The position numbers and the translations under genes are program-made. A DNA stretch of 64,000 bases from Mesostigma viride (taxonomy: Eukaryota > Streptophyta > Mesostigmatophyceae > Mesostigmatales > Mesostigmataceae), in NCBI GenBank assembly GCA_009746045.1, contig RPFO01000448.1, positions 3,268,049 to 3,332,048 on the forward strand, given 5' to 3'. How positions within the stretch are numbered: position 1 is the first letter of the stretch; every line of letters begins with the position of its first letter. Below, piece by piece: positions 44,545 through 54,935 of this stretch. The notes beneath the pieces are model-generated. The model saw nothing but the letters and a program-made list of their open reading frames with translations. It made no database searches and was not told the DNA's origin.

Positions 44545-44569
44545 TTACGACCACGTATAAATACATGTG

Positions 44570-45221
44570 GGGGGGGAAGCTACGTATAAATACATGTGGG
44601 GGGGGATGCTATGTATAAATGCATGTGGGGGGGTGCTGGCATTAATAATTAAATGTGGGGGGGTGATGGCATGAATAAATAAATGTGGGGGGGTGCTGCC
44701 ATGAATAAAAGAATGTGGGGGTGTGATGGCATGAATAAATGAATGTTGGGGGGTGCTGGCATTAATAATTAAATGTGGGGGGGTGATGGCATGAATAAAT
44801 AAATGTGGGGGGGTGCTGCCATGAATAAAAGAATGTGGGGGTGTGATGGCATGAATAAATAAATGTGGGGGGTGCTGCCATGAATAAAAGAATGTGGGGG
44901 GGTGCTGCCATGAATAAAAGAATGTGGGGGTGTGATGGCATGAATAAATGAATGTTGGGGGGTGCTGGCATTAATAATTAAATGTGGGGGGGTGATGGCA
45001 TGAATAAATAAATGTGGGGGGGTGCTGCCATGAATAAAAGAATGTGGGGGTGTGATGGCATGAATAAATGAATGTTGGGGGGTGCTGGCATTAATAATTA
45101 AATGTGGGGGGTGATGGCATGAATAAATAAATGTGGGGGTGTGCTGCCATGAATAAAAGAATGTGGGGGGGTGATGGCATTAATAATTAAATGTGGGGGG
45201 ATGATGGCATGAATAAATAAA
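44570..45221. repeat. Minisatellite, ATGAATAAATGAATGTGGGG type
   Basis: About twenty tandem copies of a unit of about 30 bp containing GAATAAATAAATGTGGGGGG and GTGCTGCC or GTGATGGC. It is related to the reverse complement of the array that follows, so the two form a head-to-head pair. Confidence 0.93.
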
Positions 45222-47430
45222 TGATACGTAGCATCACCCCCCCACATGTATTGATACGTAGCATCACCCCCCCACGTGTATTAATACGTAGCATCCCCCC
45301 CACATGTATTGATACGTAGCAGCACCCCCCCACATGTATTGATACGTAGCAGCACCCCCCCACATGTATTGATACGTAGCAGCACCCCCCCACATGTATT
45401 GATACGTAGCATCCCCCCACACATGTATTGATACGTAGCAGCACCCCCCCACATGTATTGATACGTAGCAGCACCCCCCCACATGTATTGATACGTAGCA
45501 GCACCCCCCACATGTATTGATACGTAGCAGCACCCCCCCACATGTATTGATACGTAGCAGCACCCCCCACATGTATTGATACGTAGCAGCACCCCCCACA
45601 TGTATTGATACGTAGCAGCACCCCCCCACATGTATTGATACGTAGCAGCACCCCCCCACATGTATTGATACGTAGCACCCCCCCACATGTATTGATACGT
45701 AGCAGCACCCCCCACATGTATTGATACGTAGCAGCACCCCCCCACATGTATTGATACGTAGCAGCACCCCCCCACATGTATTGATACGTAGCAGCACCCC
45801 CCCACATGTATTGATACGTAGCAGCACCCCCCCACGTGTATTGATACGTAGCAGCACCCCCCCACATGTATTGATACGTAGCAGCACCCCCCCACATGTA
45901 TTGATACGTAGCAGCACCCCCCCACATGTATTGATACGTAGCAGCACCCCCCCACATGTATTGATACGTAGCACCCCCCCACATGTATTGATACGTAGCA
46001 GCACCCCCCCACATGTATTGATACGTAGCAGCACCCCCCACATGTATTGATACGTAGCAGCACCCCCCACATGTATTGATACGTAGCAGCACCCCCCCAC
46101 ATGTATTGATACGTAGCAGCCCCCCCACATGTATTGATACGTAGCAGCACCCCCCACATGTATTGATACGTAGCAGCACCCCCCCACATGTATTGATACG
46201 TAGCAGCACCCCCCACGTGTATTGATACGTAGCAGCACCCCCCCACGTGTATTGATACGTAGCAGCACCCCCCCACATGTATTGATACGTAGCAGCACCC
46301 CCCCACATGTATTGATACGTAGCAGCACCCCCCCACATGTATTGATACGTAGCATCCCCCCCACACATGTATTGATACGTAGCAGCACCCCCCCACATGT
46401 ATTGACACGTAGCAGCACCCCCCCACATGTATTGATACGTAGCAGCACCCCCCACATGTATTGATACGTAGCAGCACCCCCCCACGTGTATTGATACGTA
46501 GCAGCACCCCCCCACATGTATTGATACGTAGCATCCCCCCACACATGTATTGATACGTAGCAGCACCCCCCCACATGTATTGATACGTAGCAGCACCCCC
46601 CCACATGTATTGATACGTAGCAGCACCCCCCCACATGTATTGATACGTAGCAGCACCCCCCCACGTGTATTGATACGTAGCAGCACCCCCCCACATGTAT
46701 TGATACGTAGCAGCACCCCCCCACATGTATTGATACGTAGCAGCACCCCCCACATGTATTGATACGTAGCAGCACCCCCCCACATGTATTGATACGTAGC
46801 ATCCCCCCACACATGTATTGATACGTAGCAGCACCCCCCCACATGTATTGATACGTAGCAGCACCCCCCACATGTATTGATACGTAGCAGCACCCCCCAC
46901 ATGTATTGATACGTAGCAGCACCCCCCCACGTGTATTGATACGTAGCAGCACCCCCCCACATGTATTGATACGTAGCAGCACCCCCCCACATGTATTGAT
47001 ACGTAGCAGCACCCCCCCACATGTATTGATACGTAGCAGCACCCCCCCACGTGTATTGATACGTAGCAGCACCCCCCCACATGTATTGATACGTAGCAGC
47101 ACCCCCCCACATGTATTGATACGTAGCAGCACCCCCCCACATGTATTGATACGTAGCAGCACCCCCCCACATGTATTGATACGTAGCAGCACCCCCCCAC
47201 GTGTATTGATACGTAGCAGCACCCCCCCACATGTATTGATACGTAGCAGCACCCCCCCACATGTATTGATACGTAGCAGCACCCCCCCACATGTATTGAT
47301 ACGTAGCAGCACCCCCCCACGTGTATTGATACGTAGCAGCACCCCCCCACATGTATTGATACGTAGCAGCACCCCCCACATGTATTGATACGTAGCAGCA
47401 CCCCCCCACATGTATTGATACGTAGCAGCA
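45222..47430. repeat. Minisatellite, CACATGTATTGATACGTAGC type
   Basis: About seventy copies of a 30-31-bp unit CACATGTATTGATACGTAGC plus AGCACCCCCC. Units vary in C-run length and by CACGTG versus CACATG. The three overlapping minus-strand ORFs of over 700 codons are artefacts of a repeat without stops. Confidence 0.97.
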
Positions 47431-49140
47431 CAATTTTAGTCAGCCTACCATCCACGTTGCGGCAAAAGATCACCTTTTTTTGTGTTTCGGCAAAATGAAG
47501 ATTTCTTGCAAACTATCGTTATGCAGGCAGGTAGCAACGTCCGATGTTATAATCCGGCAGGTAGCATGCAAACGTCGAAACGATATGAAGGGGAAAAAAA
47601 GCATCAAACAGGAGCACCGATTAGAAACGCAGCAAATGCAGTATGTGCACATCTACACCTATAACCTAACCAGACCAAAGGCATAGCAAACATGGAAAGG
47701 GTGACCCAAGTGAAAGCCTAGCACCACCATGATCGACATGTGCGAGACCAAGAAACGCTCCATGGCAACTAGACTAAAGGGATGGATGCCAGATGTGGAT
47801 TAGGATCGGCTTAGCTGACTCTACCGAGATGTCTGCAGGGTTTAGCTAGCAACGAAAAGAAGGAAGCCAGACATTTTTATCACTCTTGCTGCAACATAGA
47901 GTTTCTTGCGATGGCAGCAAGGACATGTCTTCGCCCAGCTGGCTAACTGTGTCGTCGGCGTGCATGCGCTGTTTAGTTGCCGTTTTTGATAGAACAATTT
48001 TAGTCAGCCTACCATCCAGGATGCGGCAAAAGCTCACCTTTTTTTCGTTGTGCGGCGAAAGCAGACCGATTTCCTTGTAAACTTCCGGCACCAGGCAGGT
48101 ATCAACGTAGGATTTTATAATCCAGCAGGTAGCATGCAAACGTCGAAACGATATGGCAGCTCGTATCAGCTATGGGGTCTCTCTGCGGCTGCGCTTCTTT
48201 TTCGATGGGCGATGGGACGGTCGCAATTCGCAAAACGGACGCGGCGTCACAGGGCTGAACGGTATTGAAAAAATTGGAAACGTGGCATCCTCGTTCCTCC
48301 CCACGGAACTGAAAACTGGAAGCGCGGCGCTGGTGCAAAAGCTCGATCCCATCTTTTGGAACCAAGCTAGCGGATTGGACGACATCCAATATGCCGTCAC
48401 CCGTGCTTGTGGCCGCAGGTATAAAAAGAGACGACCTCCAGCCCATTTACCTGGGAACATTCGGATGTTTGGCTGACATCGTTACCATGCGTCAATGTAC
48501 AATGAGGTTCTGGGTTCGATTCCTGGTGTGGTCATGGAAATAAATTTTTTTCTGCACATCTACTGAAATCAGTCATAGCACCAAACAATCACGCTGCAGC
48601 GAGACGCTATAGCCCTGGAGCCCGCTGATAAACCTGACATCCGGTACGTCTTACTATCATAGATTGCCGAACTATATAATAATAATAGTCTATACCACTT
48701 TTTCTTGTAAATGATTTACTAAATAATGATTCTATATACTTTAACATACCATATTATTAAAGTATGTGGAATTTAACCATGCTATTCACAATATATTATA
48801 AAATCTTTTGCAAAATATACTGTAATTAGTATATATATTTTCTGTCATATTGGCGTCAGCGCTTGTCGGTGGCGCTGACTCGGGCCATGGCTGACATCAT
48901 GCTCCGCCGTACGCGGGCTGATTTTGCGGTGCAGCAGGGCTATTAGGTTCCTCCCGTTAGGCGTTTCCATTGGTCTTATCGTAGTATAGAGCTTTGACAT
49001 GGCTCTGTATATAGGTTCATAGCTGGGCGTTTGCTTTGGTTTGAGTGATTTCACTCTGCTGTAAGTAATTATATTTTTAATATATATTTTCTGATAAACA
49101 ATTTTATCAATGCTACTGTGTTATTTTTGTTATTCTCGCC
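47431..49140. other. Spacer in the giant element with a direct repeat
   Basis: About 160 bp is repeated directly: 47430-47592 and 47993-48155 both start AATTTTAGTCAGCCTACCAT and end GCATGCAAACGTCGAAACGA. Degenerate palindromic motif copies lie at about 48177 and 48592. GGGTTCGATTCCTGG at about 48512 is a B-box match, but no tRNA cloverleaf with a paired acceptor stem could be folded. The rest, up to the ATG at 49141, is AT-rich and would contain the + gene's promoter. Confidence 0.5.
48153..48476 (+). CDS. Hypothetical 107-residue ORF
   Basis: An open frame starting MAARISYGVSLRL and ending in a basic stretch (CGRRYKKRRPP). The start lies in the direct repeat and overlaps a degenerate palindromic motif, and nothing similar is recognised. 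It may be a chance ORF or an exon. Confidence 0.2.
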   Translation: MAARISYGVSLRLRFFFDGRWDGRNSQNGRGVTGLNGIEKIGNVASSFLPTELKTGSAALVQKLDPIFWNQASGLDDIQYAVTRACGRRYKKRRPPAHLPGNIRMFG

Positions 49141-52100
49141 ATGCAGGTATCTGAGTGTTCTGGGAGAACTAATAAGAGAATGAGCCGCGAAGGTGAGGAA
49201 AACCTGAAATCTTTTCGTCCTTATTGGGGTCTCTCTGCAGCTAGACCATTTATAACCACAAGCAATAGCTTAAATTCAAGGGTCTCGCTGCAGCTAGACC
49301 CTCTTTATGGTTGCTATAAAATTAATGAATCAGAAGTCTGTGATTTAACAATCGCACGCCGCAATGAAGGGTCTAGCTGCAGCGAGACCCCAATCTTGGT
49401 CGGGGTATGCTAAGTTCACCACATCAGGTAATCTTTTCGTCTAACGGAAAAAGCCCCTCTAAGGGTCTAGCTGCAGCTAGACCCCAATCGTGGTAAAAAA
49501 TGATACACTTTCGAACTTTGTCTGTAATTGTCGCTTTTCCCAACGATACTCGATTTGCATGGATTTCGTTGTGCCGGTCGTCATGGCATGCAGCACGCGA
49601 ACGGGTGGGAGTTTTCGCCCTTGCGTCCGGTCGTCCAGGATTCAGTGCAATTAAGTTGAACACCGGGACGAAGCAGTCAACTGGCGCAAAAAGGGTTTTC
49701 GGAGATGAGAACCAGAATCCAGCGCAGCCTGAAGCCAAGGAAGTCAAGCGGCCGGGAGAATACTCGAAATCAAAGAGGGTTATTGGGGAATATTTCGCTG
49801 ACCAGGCGTTTGAAGCGGCTCAGGCGATGACAAAACCCGAGGGGCGGGGGCCGGCTTTCGACCAGATGATTGCTGGCTTTAACTCTAGGGCCGCTGAACT
49901 AGGTCACGGGAAGTATCATGAGGAGGCGAAAAAGCTTTACAATCAGGAGCGGATGGCAGAACTGAACAGGTTCTGGGTGGCTCGGATTAACGGCTTTTTT
50001 GATGGTCTGACCAAAAGCGACGCAGACAGAGACGTCAGGATGGTGCTGATGTCCACGCTTTACTGTGGTGACGACTTGGAGAAGGAGTTTTCGGCCGCGG
50101 AGTTGGAGAACCTGACGGGGATGGACGCCAAGAAGATTCGCGGAATTCGCGCGATACGAAGGCAGCAGAAGTTGGACTACCTCAGACACGCGCAGGCTCG
50201 CAAGGGGCGCCCTTTGCCGCAATTCGTGATTGACGCGATAGTGGACGCGTGGATGCACGATGATGAGTCGCGCGCCTCCTCCCAGATGAAGGATGTCAAG
50301 CGCACTTACAGCAGGGAGGGTCGTGGCAATCACGGGGTGCTCGTCGCCGTTGAGGGAGCGCGCTATTACATGACCTCCAAGGAGGACATGTACAATCACT
50401 TTCTCGAAAAGCATGCGTACTGGAACAAAAGGAGTAACCAGTATGATAAGGACGTGGGCATTCACGTGGGCTACACGACCTTCTGCAAATACGCGCCCGA
50501 TTGCATCAAGGGCAAGTGGAAGGAGAGGAACCTGTGCGCGTGTGAGAAGCACGTCACCATGCAGTCGGCCATGGGGGCGTGGACCAAGCACTCCAATGCG
50601 AACCACGGCAAGAACTGCAAGTGTGGCGCGGAGTGTGCGGGATGCTCCAAGTACAGAGAGCCGGACGGTACTTGCGGAATGTGGAAAGCCATTCACTCGA
50701 CGGACTGGATCAAGCACTTTCACTGCCCGGTGTCCGCCGAGACTGACGGCAGGGATAACGGGCTGCGTGAAGGGGGCGGAATGGGCGGGGGGATGGAAGA
50801 GGGGGAGGGGGAAGATGAATGGCGGGGACGGGACCTGGAAGACCTCGACATTTCTGAGAGGCTGGTGGAGGACGAAGATGGGGTGCCGAGGACGGAGAGG
50901 GTTCACCGCATACTGAAGATGGCGTGTGTGGAGGGGTTCTGTCCTGAGGAATCATGCGGCATCCATAATAACTGGGTGCAGTGTGATCGGGACAAGAATT
51001 CCACGGAGATTCTGAATTGGTTCAAGTTCGAGATGGTGGAGCAGACTGTGACCCGACGGGTGAATGTGAGTTGGTTTCGATTTTATTTCTCCGTTAATAT
51101 GTTGTTGACTTTTTTTTTTGTGACCTATAGCTGCAGCGAGACCCTTTGTGAGTTGCAGTTATCTTATCGAAATGCGATTTTATTGCAAATCGAAACTGTC
51201 TGCGGACCTTTGCGAAACAGGGCGAGACCGATGGCAGGGCGGCGAAGAAGGTGAAGCGGCCCGAGCAAGTCCAAATGAGGTCCACCCCAGCTGAGCTGCG
51301 GGACGAGATTCTTAAGATGTGGGACAAGTTCACCGTGCACTGCTTTACGGCCTGGTCGCAGGCGGATACAATCAAGGATCGGGAGAAGAATCTGAGAGAG
51401 GGGGACGTGCTCGTGCACGGCGACTGGGCCGAGAACTACGAGAACAGCAGCTACGTCCAACTGCAGTCGCAGTACTTCCACAAGCGCAGCCACATCCTGA
51501 TGCCCATGATCGTGCGTTATCGGCTCAACGGCGAGCTGGAAAAGCGCGTCTTCTTTTTCCTGGGGGATTCCAGTATCAAGCGGGGCGAGCGCGCACTCGT
51601 ATACGCTCTTCGCAAGATTCTGGAAACCCTGCGGGTAGAAGTAGGGGTAGAGGTGCGAAACCTGTACATGTGCTCGGACAACTGCGCGGTGCAGTTTAAG
51701 TCCAGGTACGTGATTAACCAGATTAACGGTCTGCTCATGGGGGATCCCGACCTGCAGGCCTTTGAGTTCCACTACATGGGGGAGCAGCATGGGAAGGGGG
51801 AGGTGGATGGTCAAGGAGCGAAGTGCAAGTGCGTCTTGAGGGAAATGCAGAGGATTCCCGAAAACCAGCACATACTTGAGACCCACCAGCTAGTCGCCTA
51901 CTTGAACCAGAACTGGCAGGGCGGCAAGACATCGAGCAGGGAGTCGGCCCGCGCGCGGGCCGAGAACGTCACTCGCCACTTCTTCCTTTTACCCCCGGTA
52001 CGGAATTGTGTGTTATTTCAGGTTTTAAGACGTCAACTGCCGCTGTTCTATAAAAATTCAAACCCAATAAAGGTATCTCTGCAGAGAGACCCTATATACT

Positions 52101-53228
52101 GTCAATGGGTTGCTTTTCTTTTAGGTATGAAATTTCGCTTGTTCTATCGGTATGAAGGGGTCTCTCTGCAGCTATACCCTGTGTCGAATTTCGATCACTT
52201 GATATCTTGTCGTACGTTGTTATTATGATTCGAATGGGGTCTCTCTGCAGCTATACCCTGTGTCGAATTTCGATCACTTAATATCTTGTCGTACGTTGTT
52301 ATTATGATTCGAATGGGGTCTCTCTGCAGCTATACCCTGTGTCGAATTTTGATCACTTGATGTCTTGTCGTTATTTTTTTTTTGTAAGGGGTCTCTCTGC
52401 AGCTATACCCTGTTTTATTGATTTTTGGTCAATTTTGCTAACTTGAACGGTATTCTTTTTGCCCTAACTATTTGATGACAGGACGTCGAGTCCGGCCGAC
52501 GCGCGGAGGTGGAGGAGGTGCCTGGCATCAAGAAGGCGCATTGGTGGCGACTGGACAAGTCCGACCCTGGCCTTTTGATGATTAGGCGCTATTCCTGCTA
52601 CTGTCCGCCCTGTTTGGCTGGGCGGTTTGAGGGATGTCTAAGCGAGTGGTCGTTTATCATCGAGTTCAATGATGCAGGAAGCTCGATGAAAACTGTCCGT
52701 TTGCTGCCACCGAGCCAGCCCAACCCTCCGGTTCGCATGGTGACGCGGGGGGAGCAGCTGAAGGACAAGCGGGAGGCGATGGGCCGGCAGATGAGACTCC
52801 ACGACTATGTGGCAGTTCCATCGGACAAGGACACGGATCACGATCCCATCCACCCGTTCTGGTTGGCTGAGGTTGTAAGCGAAGCCGGGCCGATCGTGTT
52901 AGACGAGAACTTCGAGAGGTGGGTCGAGGGCCGGAACGGACGGGAGAAGGAGCTGTTCCTCGCCGGGAACGGCATTCTTCCCGTTCGGATTTGGAAGCGG
53001 GATAAGCATGACCCCCTGCATTTCACGCTCAACGTTGAGGATTGGCCACCGTCACGCCAGCCCGAGCTTGTGAATTGCTATCTCTGCGTCGCTCCGGCTC
53101 TCCGGCTAGAAGCACGCGTGCGCAGCGACGGAATGTGTGCCGACATCAGGATGAGCAAGGAGCTCGACAAGTGGCTTACTGCGCTGGTGATCAAGGATGA
53201 AGCCCCGGAGGGGCCGGCACCGACTTAA
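49141..53228 (+). CDS. Candidate transposase of the giant element, DDE-like, 4 exons
   Basis: Exons 49141-49192, 49639-51065, 51221-51997 and 52482-53228 total 3003 nt (1000 codons plus stop). Phases are 1-1, 0-0 and 0-0 and all sites are GT-AG. Residues about 299-380 and 446-466 are rich in Cys and His (CACEKH, CKCGAECAGC, CPEESCG), likely zinc-binding. Exon 3 contains HGDWAENY (Asp at about 561), CSDNCAVQFKSR (Asp at about 646) and HGKGEVDGQGA (Asp at about 689 or Glu at about 687), which fits an RNase-H-fold DDE/D catalytic triad. The same signature occurs, from memory, in uncharacterised metazoan and protist proteins. The C-terminal 248 residues (WW...RLDKSDPG onward) are globular and unassigned. 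The N-terminus is basic. Introns carry palindromic motif copies. The frame is intact, unlike the divergent long gene. Confidence 0.75.
49193..49638 (+). other. Intron 1 of the DDE-like gene with four palindromic motif copies
   Basis: Donor GTGAGG at 49193 and acceptor GTCCAG ending at 49638. Motif copies lie at about 49227, 49280, 49368 and 49461. An alternative start at 49500 within this intron would remove exon 1, but exon 1 and exon 2 match in phase. Confidence 0.55.
51998..52481 (+). other. Intron 3 of the DDE-like gene with repeated motif units
   Basis: Donor GTACGG at 51998 and acceptor GATGACAG ending at 52481. It has five copies of the motif in the form GGGTCTCTCTGCAGCTATAC at about 52075, 52158, 52236, 52317 and 52389. 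Three lie in tandem units of about 80 bp with TGTGTCGAATTTCGATCACT. Confidence 0.6.
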
Positions 53229-53518
53229 ACAAGAAATTGGGGTCTCGCTGCGGGTAGACGACGCCCTAGTTTCGGCTCGTATTATATCTTTAGAGTGGGG
53301 CTTCAGTAGGGTGTAAAAAGGTGGCCGCATATATTGTATATATTTTTCGAGATCTTTCTGAGGTCAAGTTTAAGGGTAGTTGATAATTTTTTGCGGCCTT
53401 CAATTAACAGTTATTTTTTACTGCAACATAATTTTATGCTGTATATTTAAATAATGATAAGGATTTCGATATTTTTTTGCACAATCTATTCGACATTTGT
53501 TTCTGCATGTCGAGAATT

Positions 53519-53733
53519 TATTGCTCCACCCCCACAAAAAAAATCGTTCCGGAACTGTTCGAAGCGAATAGCACTGACAGGATTCGAACCCGGGTCCACC
53601 TTAATGTTCGGAGTGAGGTAGGCCAGCCATCATGTTCCGCACTCAAATCTGGCTCGGGTCCGATCCCTCCATTGCTCTTCGCTTCGAACAGCTCCGGAAC
53701 AAGTTAGGTGTGGGGTTGGAGCAATAAATACTT
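53519..53733. mobile_element. MITE-like element with long inverted ends and a tRNA-like B box
   Basis: TTTATTGCTCCACCCCCACA on the left and its inverse TGTGGGGTTGGAGCAATAAA on the right, together with GTTCCGGAACTGTTCGAAGC and its inverse, form arms of about 55 bp. On the minus strand the centre contains GGGTTCGAATCCTGTC, a pol III B-box match. This is the same architecture as the element at 11063 but with different sequence. Confidence 0.6.
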
Positions 53734-54049
53734 ATTTGCCGGGCGCAGTTGTCATTCCGCCTAGTACAATTGCGTCACTAGTACAATTTTTGTCTGGGTA
53801 CGGTACGAACCAATAACGCAATATTTAGTATCTAATCGCCGCTGCTCTTGCTGAATTTTATCCGGAAGCTGAAAAAGGTGTCCGGTGAAGCGAATACTAG
53901 TGACTGGTGGTCGTGCCCTTCCATTACTCCTTATCGACAAATTTTGGGTTCTACCTGCAGTTATAACCCTTGCGCGTCTGGCTGTCGGGGTCACCAATTT
54001 CCTGTCGATTGCAAGCAGCCAACCTTGCCGAAATTTAACACTGTCACAA

Positions 54050-54487
54050 ATGGAGCAGAGCAATATTTTCGGTTCTCAGCATACCTATGTGATGGTCGAC
54101 AAAAATGAGCACGCTGCAAACATCAGAATTGATGTAGAGTTGCTCGGACCTTCTGCACAGTGGGGTGCAGGTGTCATTGCGTTCGGCAATGGCATGATCG
54201 ATCTGGTGCCACCCGATTCAGATTTGAACCCTGCTTACCAATGCGTGCCTGACAATCAGGCGAGAGTGGTGGTGGAGAGCACGGAAATTCCGGGCTCTCC
54301 CAATGTATCAATGATGCGCCTGAGGGCCGAGGCCCAGCAGGAGTTCCTGGCTGCTGCGGAGAACGGCGGGGCCAAGTGGAACACCAAAATGTATACAGGC
54401 GAGCCTCCCAACTACAGGGGAGACCAGTACCAGGGAGTGTACTCCTTCGGCGATTTTGACATCGACGGATGGGGCACCTTTTTCTAG
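54050..54487 (+). CDS. Small protein gene at the right end of the giant element
   Basis: The 145-codon ORF starts MEQSNIFGSQHTYVMVDKNE and ends YSFGDFDIDGWGTFF. ATG in TCACAAATGG context. The frame is open upstream to 53885, so a longer start or a 5' exon is possible. It is the only ORF between the DDE-like gene and the right TIR and is read in the same direction. No family is recognised. Composition is normal, acidic near the C-terminus. Confidence 0.5.
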   Translation: MEQSNIFGSQHTYVMVDKNEHAANIRIDVELLGPSAQWGAGVIAFGNGMIDLVPPDSDLNPAYQCVPDNQARVVVESTEIPGSPNVSMMRLRAEAQQEFLAAAENGGAKWNTKMYTGEPPNYRGDQYQGVYSFGDFDIDGWGTFF

Positions 54488-54575
54488 GCGCAATGCCTAA
54501 GTTGTCAAATACTCCGACAATGTCAAAATTGCGAATGATAAAATTACGGACATGTGCACATATATGTACTGATTC

Positions 54576-54581
54576 AATAAA
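54576..54581 (+). terminator. AATAAA polyadenylation signal
   Basis: AATAAA lies 88 bp after the stop of the small ORF at 54487, at a normal distance for a polyadenylation signal. Confidence 0.5.
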
Positions 54582-54871
54582 AACTTTCGGCAATTTTGTT
54601 CCCGGCATTGATAATCAATAGCTGCTAGCAAGCCAAGGACTTCAAAAGTGGCAATAGATCGATGTAGGTCGTCGATAAACTTGTCTAGTCGTCATATTTC
54701 GGTCGCAAAATTCGTGCGTGGCCTGCAGGCATCGGACAAAGTGCACGCAACAGCAGGAGTCGGTTGAGTTCGAAGCACGGCAGACACAAAATTTCGGCGC
54801 AAAGTCCGTCGGGCGAAAAATTCGCTCGGCTGCCAAATTTTCGGCAAGAATTTCGGCGCAATGTCCGGTTT

Positions 54872-54935
54872 TCGGACGATTGAAATTAGCGTTTTTTTCT
54901 TGCAAAAATCTACCCCATTCCGCGTGGGACCACCC
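54872..54935 (-). repeat. Right terminal inverted repeat of the giant element
   Basis: Read on the minus strand from 54935 it begins GGGTGGTCCCACGCGG and continues to TTTCAATCGTCCGA at 54872. Just inside are two direct copies of AATTTCGGCGCAA (about 54790 and 54851), possible subterminal protein-binding sites. GGCGG follows at 54936-54940. Confidence 0.85.

Larger units (their letters stand above)
26298..54935. mobile_element. Giant 28.6-kb TIR DNA transposon with two large genes
   Basis: Left end GGGTGGTCCCACGCGGAATG and right end, its inverse CATTCCGCGTGGGACCACCC, match over 24 bp. After a short gap of unequal length, GCAAGAAAAAAACGCTA, TTTCAATCGTCCGA also match, giving inverted repeats of about 72 bp (26298-26369) and 64 bp (54872-54935). 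GGCGG flanks both ends as a 5-bp target duplication (26293-26297 and 54936-54940). Inside are a + strand gene with DDE-like residues, a small + ORF, a very long - strand gene, a central inverted pair of minisatellites, about 25 copies of a private palindromic motif, and two nested younger transposons. No DNA polymerase B, capsid, integrase or packaging ATPase typical of Polintons was recognised. The superfamily is not assigned. Confidence 0.85.

Noticed and set aside
45222-47430. CRISPR-like array appearance of the 30-bp repeats
   Set aside because: There are no unique spacers between repeats, units are directly contiguous, and the host is a eukaryote.
45187-47473. Three overlapping minus-strand ORFs of 715-748 codons
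   Set aside because: They are three frames of the same 30-31-bp minisatellite, which has no stop codon in those frames. They lack real protein character.
48460-48535. tRNA gene on the plus strand (GGGTTCGATTCC)
   Set aside because: The T arm pairs, but the acceptor stem of the only 72-nt candidate does not.
49141-53228. Assignment of the DDE-like protein to the KDZ superfamily
   Set aside because: Cys clusters are suggestive, but the typical KDZ catalytic blocks were not seen and the flanking duplication is 5 bp rather than 8 bp.
53560-53640. tRNA gene on the minus strand (GGGTTCGAATCC)
   Set aside because: The T arm is plausible but there is no matching acceptor stem or anticodon arm. The sequence sits inside an inverted-repeat element.
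26298-54935. Polinton/Maverick or integrated giant-virus origin for the 28.6-kb element
   Set aside because: No polymerase B, major capsid, packaging ATPase, protease or retroviral-type integrase was recognised. TIRs of under 80 bp and a 5-bp duplication do not fit the Polinton pattern of long TIRs and 6-bp duplications.
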